Of a DNA stretch of 10,041 nt, positions 4,485-10,041 are shown in pieces; within the stretch, counting starts at the first letter, position 1, and the number at the start of each line of letters is the position of its first letter. The DNA lies in contig BOBI01000082.1 in the NCBI GenBank assembly GCA_026002305.1, positions 1 through 10,041 on the forward strand, given 5' to 3'. The DNA is from Spirochaetia bacterium (lineage in GTDB: Bacteria; Spirochaetota; Spirochaetia; Treponematales; Breznakiellaceae). The notes below the pieces were generated by a model that saw only the letters and a list, made by a program, of their open reading frames with translations, ran no database searches and was not told the origin of the DNA. Made by a program: the position numbers and the translations under genes.

Positions 4485-7451
4485 ATGAAAACAAATTTAA
4501 CCGAAGGTCTGCTTTTAGAAAGCGGGTTTAGAATTTTGGACATTGTCCCTCTGCAAGAATTTGAGGCGATGGGCATTTACGCACGGCATGAAAAAACAGG
4601 TGCGGAAGTATTTCATATTTTGCATGATGATGAAGAAAATCTTTTTGCGTTTGCGTTTGCCACTACGCCGGAAGATTCAACGGGCATTGCTCACATAATT
4701 GAACATTCGGTGCTATGCGGATCGAAAAAATATCCGTTAAAGGACGCGTTTATGGTTTTGGCGCAGGGTAGTTTGCAGACTTATTTAAATGCATGGACGT
4801 TTCCTGACAAAACTGTATACCCGGCAAGTTCTACAAACGAAAGTGATTATTTTAATTTAATGTCGGTTTATGGCGATGCGGTTTTTTTTCCGCGCCTTGA
4901 TGAATGGACGTTTATGCAGGAGGGCCGCCGTTTTGAATGGAAGGGGTTTCCGTCAAAATTATCTGTTACAGGTGTTGTATATAACGAGATGAAAGGCGCT
5001 TATTCAGCGTTAGACGAATACGCGGGACAGTGGAGCATACGATCTGTGCTGCCAGACACGCCGTACAGTTTTGATTCGGGCGGCGACCCCGCCTTTATTC
5101 CCGATCTGACGTTTGAACAGTTTAAAACATTTCACAAAAACAATTATTGTCCGGCAAACGCGCGTATTTTTTTGTCTGGAAATATTTCAACAGAAAAACA
5201 ATTGGATTTTATAAATAAAAATTTTCTGCAGGAAATACCTGCGGGAAACCGCACCGCTATGATGACTACCGCGGAGCGATGGACGCAGCCTAAAGAATAT
5301 ACAATCAGCGCACCGGCCGCCGGTGATGATAAAAAAGTTGTGTTTTTGTCATGGCTCTGTAATGATGATGAAAAAACCGAATCGTTAAAACTTTCCGCAC
5401 TTACCGAAATATTATTGGGACACGACGGTTCGCCTTTAACAAAGGCATTAATTGATTCAGGCTTGGGCGAAGATTTAGCTTCCGTATGCGGGCTGGAAAG
5501 TGAATTGCGTCAAACTATATTTACTGTAGGCCTGCGCGGTGTTGATAAAAGTACAAATAGCCAAGCCGTTGTTGAACTGATAATGAATGAACTAAAGCGT
5601 CTTATCCAGGATGAAATTCCAAAAGCCGATATTGAAGCGGCATTGTTAAATCTTGAATTTTCAAAACGTGAAATAAAACGTCCGGGCGGGCCGTGGGCGT
5701 TGGTTTGGCTGCGGCAGTCTTTGCGCGGCTGGATTCACGGTAAAAAACCTTGGGATATGTTATTGTTCCGCCCGTATTTTGACGCGCTGAAACAAGAAAT
5801 AAAAAACAACGGGCGTTTTTTTGAAGACCTTTTGCAAAAAGAATTTATTGATAATCCGCACCGTGCGCTTGTTACTATAATACCTGAAAAAGATTTTAAT
5901 GCAAAAAAAGAAAAAAAAGCCTTGCATAAATTAAAACTGTATGAAAAATCTTTAACGCAGACAGAAAAGAAACAACTAAAAGAGAAATTAAAATCGCTCG
6001 AAAAAATCCAGAACGAAGAAGAAACAAAACAAAACCTGGATAGAATTCCGCATTTAAAACGTGGTGAGCTTTCGTCTGATATAGAGATTGTTCCCCGTGC
6101 TATATGTGAATCGGGAGGGATTCCGGTGGTTTCGCATAACCTTTTTACAAACGGTATTACATATTGCGATTTGGCAATACCTGTTGATGTGCTTCCCGCA
6201 GATGACTATATTTGGCTGCCGCTTTTTTCACGCTGTATTACTTCTGTAGGCACCGAAAAAAAAGATTACGCGGAAATATCCCGGGAGTTGGCAAATACGG
6301 TGGGCGGGTTCGTTTCTATTCTGCATACAAGCCCGTTGATAAAAAATGACAAAACAATAAAAGAGCCGCCTAACGGAATGTTAGATATTGCAGGACGCGA
6401 CTGGATAATTTTAAAAATAAAAGCCCTTGATGAAAAGATAAGTCCGTCGCTCAACCTTGTACAAGATATTTTTTTACACGCCGATTTTTCCGATCTTAAA
6501 CGGCTTCGCGATCTTGTTTTGGAAATGAAGAACGATGTAGACGGAGGTTTTGCGCCGGAGGGGCATTTTTATGCGGCGTTACGCGCCACCGCGAATAATT
6601 CACATTCACGCGCGGTTTCTGAAATATGGTCCGGTATAACGCAATTACAATTTGTTCATCAACTTGCGGAAACCAATATTGAGGAAATAAGCAGACGCCT
6701 TACGAATATTCGAAATACACTTGTGTCATCGGCAGGTTTAATAATCAATATTTCCGGTAAGAACGAAACTGAAACATTGCGCGGCACGGAAATTTTTTCC
6801 GGCTTTGCGCCTGTAAAAAACAGAAAAGAATTTGTTCCGTATATTTTAAACGAAAAAAACAAATACGAAGTGTTTTCTTCGCCTACACTTCAAATCGGTT
6901 TTGCGGGGCTCTCGCTGCCGGCAAGTGTTTTTGGCACACGCGAAGCGGCGGCAGAAAACGCCCTGTGCAATTATCTTTCAAAGGGGCCCTTGTGGACCAA
7001 CGTTAGAATGAAGGGCGGAGCTTACGGCGCGAGCGCGCACGTAAACCCAGCCGAAAAAGATTTTACTTTTACCACCTACCGCGATCCAAATCCGGCACAA
7101 TCGCTGAGTGTGTTATGCGATATTTTAAACGCCGCATCCGGCACAACTATAGAAGATGATATTTTGGAAAAAACAATTATCGGCACTTACTCCGATATAA
7201 AGCAGCCAAAAACACCGGCGCAGCATGGCTTTGCGGATTTTTTACGTATGCTGCATAATGTTACGGATCAAGACCGCAAATTCAATTTGGAAAATCTTCT
7301 ATCGCTTAACGGCGCCGACTTAAAGAACGCCGCCGCGCGCTTTGCCGGTGAATGTACAAAAAATAGCATACAAATTATTATTGCAGGGCAAGCCGCCGCC
7401 AATGCAGCCGCTTCAAAGTTTAAAGTAAAACCGTTCGTTTTGCCGGTTTAG
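4485..7451 (+). CDS. M16C family zinc metallopeptidase, presequence-protease (PreP/Cym1) type
   Basis: The 988-residue protein, from the ATG at 4485, has the size of single-chain PreP-like peptidases (two M16 halves joined by a linker). The inverted zinc motif is His70-Ile-Ile-Glu73-His74, with Glu73 catalytic. Glu168 in VVYNEMKGAYS is the expected third zinc ligand. A Lys/Glu-rich coiled-coil-like hairpin at about 475-515 is the M16C-associated linker between the halves. The inactive second half carries RMKGGAYGA near 841-849, the conserved substrate-contact element. Known members form a closed chamber that degrades short unfolded peptides. With no signal peptide it is probably cytosolic and involved in peptide clearance. 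A TTG six codons upstream is rejected as start because it overlaps the promoter-like region. There is no ribosome binding site. The thiamine pyrophosphokinase gene follows after 16 bases. Confidence 0.94.
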   Translation: MKTNLTEGLLLESGFRILDIVPLQEFEAMGIYARHEKTGAEVFHILHDDEENLFAFAFATTPEDSTGIAHIIEHSVLCGSKKYPLKDAFMVLAQGSLQTYLNAWTFPDKTVYPASSTNESDYFNLMSVYGDAVFFPRLDEWTFMQEGRRFEWKGFPSKLSVTGVVYNEMKGAYSALDEYAGQWSIRSVLPDTPYSFDSGGDPAFIPDLTFEQFKTFHKNNYCPANARIFLSGNISTEKQLDFINKNFLQEIPAGNRTAMMTTAERWTQPKEYTISAPAAGDDKKVVFLSWLCNDDEKTESLKLSALTEILLGHDGSPLTKALIDSGLGEDLASVCGLESELRQTIFTVGLRGVDKSTNSQAVVELIMNELKRLIQDEIPKADIEAALLNLEFSKREIKRPGGPWALVWLRQSLRGWIHGKKPWDMLLFRPYFDALKQEIKNNGRFFEDLLQKEFIDNPHRALVTIIPEKDFNAKKEKKALHKLKLYEKSLTQTEKKQLKEKLKSLEKIQNEEETKQNLDRIPHLKRGELSSDIEIVPRAICESGGIPVVSHNLFTNGITYCDLAIPVDVLPADDYIWLPLFSRCITSVGTEKKDYAEISRELANTVGGFVSILHTSPLIKNDKTIKEPPNGMLDIAGRDWIILKIKALDEKISPSLNLVQDIFLHADFSDLKRLRDLVLEMKNDVDGGFAPEGHFYAALRATANNSHSRAVSEIWSGITQLQFVHQLAETNIEEISRRLTNIRNTLVSSAGLIINISGKNETETLRGTEIFSGFAPVKNRKEFVPYILNEKNKYEVFSSPTLQIGFAGLSLPASVFGTREAAAENALCNYLSKGPLWTNVRMKGGAYGASAHVNPAEKDFTFTTYRDPNPAQSLSVLCDILNAASGTTIEDDILEKTIIGTYSDIKQPKTPAQHGFADFLRMLHNVTDQDRKFNLENLLSLNGADLKNAAARFAGECTKNSIQIIIAGQAAANAAASKFKVKPFVLPV

Positions 7452-7467
7452 TTTATTCGTATTGATA

Positions 7468-8118
7468 ATGAATAATACCTTAACAGAGGGCGCCGGCCTA
7501 AATGGTCTTGCGTTTATTGGCGGCGAGGGACCGGACGCAAAAACTTGCGCGGAGCTTGCGTTAGGGGCGGGCCTGATTGCGGCGGCGGATGCAGGTCTTA
7601 TACTTGCGCATAACGCAGGTATAAAACCTGCGATTATTGCGGGTGATATGGATTCAATCGGTAACCCCGAAATTTTAAAAGGGTATAACAGCGGTTGTAT
7701 TATTACTTATCCGCACGATAAAGATTTAACCGACACGGAAATTGTTATAAACCTTTTGCTGGAAAAAGGATGCACCGCGATTACGATAGCAGGCGGTGGT
7801 GGCGGGCGTATGGATCATATATTCGCATTACGCGACGTTTTTGAGCGCGAAAAAAAAATTACCCGCTGGGTAACGGCAAGCGAAGATATTTATAAGGTGT
7901 GCGGAAATTTTACAGCGAGTGTACAAAGCGGGGCAACGGTTTCTGTTTTTCCCTGCGGCGATCCGCCGTGGAAGGCCGCAAGCAAAGGCTTAAAATGGCC
8001 GCTTGATAATGTGGCATGGAAGCGCAATTTTTTCGGGATAAGTAATACTGCTTTATCGGATGAAATTTCCATAATTGCGGAGAAGGGCGCTTTTATTGTC
8101 ATTTTTGAAAAAATATGA
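7468..8118 (+). CDS. thiN: thiamine pyrophosphokinase
   Basis: This 216-residue protein has the standard length and motifs of thiamine pyrophosphokinase (ATP + thiamine to AMP + thiamine diphosphate). AAADAGL (38-44) corresponds to the ADGG block, AGDMDSI (58-64) to the metal-binding GDxDS, and HDKDLTDTE (83-91) to KDxTDxE. GGGGGRMDH (109-117) is the Gly-rich RxDH block. The C-terminal beta-domain has GLKWPLDN (174-181) and GISN (190-193), which hold the thiamine ring. The start is the ATG at 7468; an in-frame TTG two codons earlier is possible. Neither has a clear ribosome binding site, so translation may depend on the M16 gene ending 16 bases upstream, with which it is probably co-transcribed. 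Its last codons contain the promoter for the next unit. Confidence 0.94.
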   Translation: MNNTLTEGAGLNGLAFIGGEGPDAKTCAELALGAGLIAAADAGLILAHNAGIKPAIIAGDMDSIGNPEILKGYNSGCIITYPHDKDLTDTEIVINLLLEKGCTAITIAGGGGGRMDHIFALRDVFEREKKITRWVTASEDIYKVCGNFTASVQSGATVSVFPCGDPPWKAASKGLKWPLDNVAWKRNFFGISNTALSDEISIIAEKGAFIVIFEKI

Positions 8119-8124
8119 TATAAT
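8096..8124 (+). promoter_or_regulatory. strong sigma70-type promoter for the envelope-protein unit
   Basis: TTGTCA (8096-8101) and a perfect TATAAT (8119-8124) are separated by exactly 17 bp. The -35 and most of the spacer lie within the last codons of the thiamine pyrophosphokinase gene, and the -10 directly follows its TGA. Transcription would begin near 8131. The barrel-protein ATG is at 8148, with AGG eight bases before it. This is the best match to consensus in the window. Confidence 0.75.
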
Positions 8125-8147
8125 TATACGCAAGGCAGGTACATTTT

Positions 8148-8999
8148 ATGAAGAAGATGTTTATAACATTTTGTTTGATTCTTACACCGGTGTTATTTGT
8201 ACCGGCGGCGGATTTTCAAATGAGTGCGGGCGGCGGAGCGCTGTTTAGTGCGGGGTTCCAAAGTTTTACTTTAACGGACAGTGCAAAAAAAGAATGGCAG
8301 GAATGGGCTGACATTTATAACTGTCCGCAGCCCCTTGTCGATATGTATTCACAGGACAAAACGATAAATTCGTTGGCCGGAGGCTTTTTTGTTTTTTTTG
8401 ACGCAACTTATGCTGAGCTTTCGATAAATATGCTTTTTGGCACACGCAACGCGACATTAGACCCTATTGGGTTTCAGTTTTATTCGCCTGCGCCCACTGC
8501 AGGCAGTTCGACAATCCAAATGGGTTTTAGTTTGCTTGGGAAATATCCGTTTGAGCTTAATCCTAAAATTACGCTTTTTCCGGCGCTGGGAATTGAATAC
8601 AGGCTGTTGCTTTTGGAAAAAGATGTTTATAACAGGGATGTTCATCGGAAAGACGCAGAATCATACTTAAAAGATACATGGGATAACGATATAGACAGCA
8701 CACTTACCGCGCGGTATGACGGCACCGATAACATGGGGTGGAATGAATTGATAATTAATGTGGGTGTGGGTGCGGATTTTAGTTTTTCCGATAAATTATA
8801 TTTCCGTGCGGAAGCGCTATATGGTGTAAACATTTTAAAAGTGCAAATAAAAGATGTTTACCGGACAGATCCGCCTAATCCGGTTGTAGTTCCGTTGGAA
8901 ATTTACAATGCAGGTATTTCACATGGCCCCACAATTAAAATTGGTGTGGGTTATAAATTTTTTGGTGCAGGCCATAACTTTTTTGGCGTAAAAGGATAA
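8148..8999 (+). CDS. secreted protein, probable outer-membrane beta-barrel, family not recognised
   Basis: The 283-residue product starts with a classic signal peptide: MKK, a hydrophobic core, and a VPAA-D cleavage site after about residue 21. The mature part is rich in Gly and aromatics in alternating patterns ([75 protein letters not shown]), as expected of amphipathic barrel strands. It looks like a small barrel of 8-10 strands, of the broad OmpW/OmpA-barrel type. An insertion rich in Asp/Lys/Tyr (about residues 160-195) could be a surface loop. It does not clearly match a named family. It has its own strong promoter, and a lipoprotein gene begins four bases after its stop. Secretion is well supported; barrel topology is inferred from the strand pattern. 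Confidence 0.82.
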   Translation: MKKMFITFCLILTPVLFVPAADFQMSAGGGALFSAGFQSFTLTDSAKKEWQEWADIYNCPQPLVDMYSQDKTINSLAGGFFVFFDATYAELSINMLFGTRNATLDPIGFQFYSPAPTAGSSTIQMGFSLLGKYPFELNPKITLFPALGIEYRLLLLEKDVYNRDVHRKDAESYLKDTWDNDIDSTLTARYDGTDNMGWNELIINVGVGADFSFSDKLYFRAEALYGVNILKVQIKDVYRTDPPNPVVVPLEIYNAGISHGPTIKIGVGYKFFGAGHNFFGVKG

Positions 9000-9003
9000 T
9001 AAT

Positions 9004-9675
9004 ATGAAAAAATATGTTAAGTTTTCTGCTATAATTTTAATATCAGTATGTACTTTTTTGTCATGCGAAAATGGATGGACAGATACCCCAAAAGAAAAAG
9101 GCGATCCCTACACCCCGCCGGAAAAAACAGAATTAAATGTGCGTTATTACTTTACAACTGAAACTTTACTCGGGTATTCTGATGATACTAAACTCTTTAA
9201 CATAATATTTACATACAAAGATGAAAATGGTGTTGAACATCCGGTACCAATAACAGATGCAAACAAGAAGTATACAAAAAATATAACCGTTCCGGTTGAA
9301 AAACAACCGTTTAACGCGGTTTCCAAATTAAAATATATACGAAAATCGTCTTTACCTGCTCCTGCACATACAAGCCCAAAAGATCCTAATGTTGATATTT
9401 ATTGGATTTATTCCAATTTTGGATTTGATTACAGCACAGGTCATTCCGAGTCGATACTAACAACCAATTTGATTTCGGCACAGCGTTTTCAGTGCGAAGT
9501 GGAAGCAGCTTGTGTCTACGTAAACTCGTCCACGCGATTTACCGACGGCGGCGAGTTCGGCTTTGGCGCGGAGCTTGGAATAAGCACCCAAAAGTTCCAT
9601 GCCCGCGGCCCCATGGGTTTAGAAGCGCTTACATCTATAAAATATCTTATTGATGGTGATGGACATACCCGCTAA
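9004..9675 (+). CDS. spirochaete-type lipoprotein of unknown function
   Basis: The 223-residue product has a basic start (MKKYVKF), a hydrophobic stretch, and a lipobox with Leu19-Ser20-Cys21, so Cys21 should be lipidated and become the mature N-terminus. Spirochaetal lipoboxes are relaxed compared with those of E. coli, and LSC fits. The mature protein begins with a Pro/Lys/Glu/Thr-rich linker (about 22-43), followed by a domain with many short beta-like segments and two further cysteines near 163 and 169. I recognise no domain. AAAAGGA seven bases before the ATG overlaps the end of the preceding barrel gene, only four bases away, so the two are almost certainly co-transcribed and may act together at the outer membrane. 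Partnership is inferred from position only. Confidence 0.85.
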   Translation: MKKYVKFSAIILISVCTFLSCENGWTDTPKEKGDPYTPPEKTELNVRYYFTTETLLGYSDDTKLFNIIFTYKDENGVEHPVPITDANKKYTKNITVPVEKQPFNAVSKLKYIRKSSLPAPAHTSPKDPNVDIYWIYSNFGFDYSTGHSESILTTNLISAQRFQCEVEAACVYVNSSTRFTDGGEFGFGAELGISTQKFHARGPMGLEALTSIKYLIDGDGHTR

Positions 9676-9683
9676 TAATTGTG

Positions 9684-9700
9684 TTAGGTTATGCGCCTAA
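9684..9700 (+). repeat. small inverted repeat enclosing the start codon of the last gene
   Basis: TTAGG (9684-9688) pairs with CCTAA (9696-9700), with a possible T-G pair inside, leaving a five-base loop that contains most of the start codon at 9691. An ATTGTTTT stretch follows. It could slow initiation of the downstream gene or act as a weak attenuator after the lipoprotein gene. The stem is short. Confidence 0.25.
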
Positions 9701-10041
9701 TTGTTTTAATTCCGCACCGCGACAGCCTCATTGAATACAAAAAATATTGCCGCGCCCTTTTTTCCGCCGGGGTTCAAGCTGCCCTGTCTTTCCCTATAGT
9801 TGTCCCGATAGCCATTGTGTCGCGGGCTTGGAAGCCGCAAGAATTAAAAAACGCCGCCGCGCAGATCCGTGCCGCAAACACAGCAAAATGGACAACAGGC
9901 GATTTTGCGGAAATTGCCGCGCCAATATGCAATTCTTTTACACCACCACAAGGCTTTTCATTTTCCGGCGTGGCGTTAAACGACGTCAACATCAACCTTG
10001 ATAACGACAGCGTCATTTTTAAATTTAAGAAATTGTTACTA
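9691..10041 (+). CDS. hypothetical protein, partial (3' end off the window)
   Basis: The frame is open from the ATG at 9691 to the right edge, 117 codons with no stop. It begins 15 bases after the lipoprotein stop and may belong to the same transcript. The N-terminus is MRLIVLIPHRDSL, a beta strand followed by a polar His/Arg turn. A hydrophobic strand (AALSFPIVVPIAIVSR, about 29-44) comes next, then an Ala-rich helix (about 47-62). No signal peptide is evident, so a cytosolic enzyme is more likely than another envelope protein. The alternation of strands and helices suggests an alpha/beta fold. I do not recognise the family. The ribosome binding site is poor (AGG only two bases from the ATG). 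An overlapping plus-strand frame at 9747-10001 is less plausible, being rich in Arg and Cys. Confidence 0.7.
   Translation, partial: MRLIVLIPHRDSLIEYKKYCRALFSAGVQAALSFPIVVPIAIVSRAWKPQELKNAAAQIRAANTAKWTTGDFAEIAAPICNSFTPPQGFSFSGVALNDVNINLDNDSVIFKFKKLLL

Noticed and set aside
9747..10001. 84-codon plus-strand frame and the opposing 80-codon minus-strand frame near the right edge
   Set aside because: The frame from 9691 stays open to the edge and has more protein-like composition. The alternatives are Arg/Cys-rich or antisense.

Overview
The window looks like a chromosomal segment of a host-associated spirochaete, most likely a Treponema. The pointers are a spirochaete-style lipoprotein (lipobox ending Leu-Ser-Cys) paired with a secreted barrel-like protein, a presequence-protease-type M16 peptidase without a signal peptide, and an Rpn/PD-(D/E)XK nuclease gene of the kind that is multiplied in many treponemes. 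This assignment is an inference from gene content, and no rRNA or other marker is present. No tRNA, rRNA, CRISPR array or insertion sequence was seen. There is no gene-free stretch longer than about 300 bases. The longest gaps are 915-1150 (236 bases, with promoter-like and palindromic signals) and 4366-4484 (119 bases, the divergent promoter region of yggS and the M16 peptidase).

Region 1 (1-2132) looks accessory. A leftward Rpn-family nuclease runs off the left edge. Divergent from it is a rightward two-gene unit: a 63-residue, strongly acidic protein, then an overlapping gene of about 265 residues with a HELTH (HExxH) zinc-peptidase signature. The unit has a good sigma70-type promoter with a perfect palindrome in its spacer, and a perfect hairpin in its leader. 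The layout resembles a toxin-antitoxin or protease-plus-partner module. I do not recognise either protein, and this is the best candidate here for an undescribed system.

Region 2 (2174-4365, leftward) is a tight operon. It holds yggS (PLP-binding homeostasis protein), an unrecognised secreted or membrane protein joined to it by an ATGA overlap, and an RluA/RluD-family pseudouridine synthase whose GTG start directly follows the preceding stop codon.

Region 3 (4485-8118, rightward) holds a 988-residue M16C (PreP/Cym1-type) metallopeptidase and a thiamine pyrophosphokinase. The M16 gene and yggS diverge, and each has the same element, TATCATTA-N3-TATG, running into its start codon. This suggests leaderless transcripts or a shared control site.

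Region 4 (8148 to the right edge, rightward) is an envelope unit. A near-consensus promoter (TTGTCA-17-TATAAT) embedded in the end of the thiamine pyrophosphokinase gene drives a secreted, probably beta-barrel protein. A lipoprotein follows after 4 bases, then a partial gene of unknown function that runs off the right edge.
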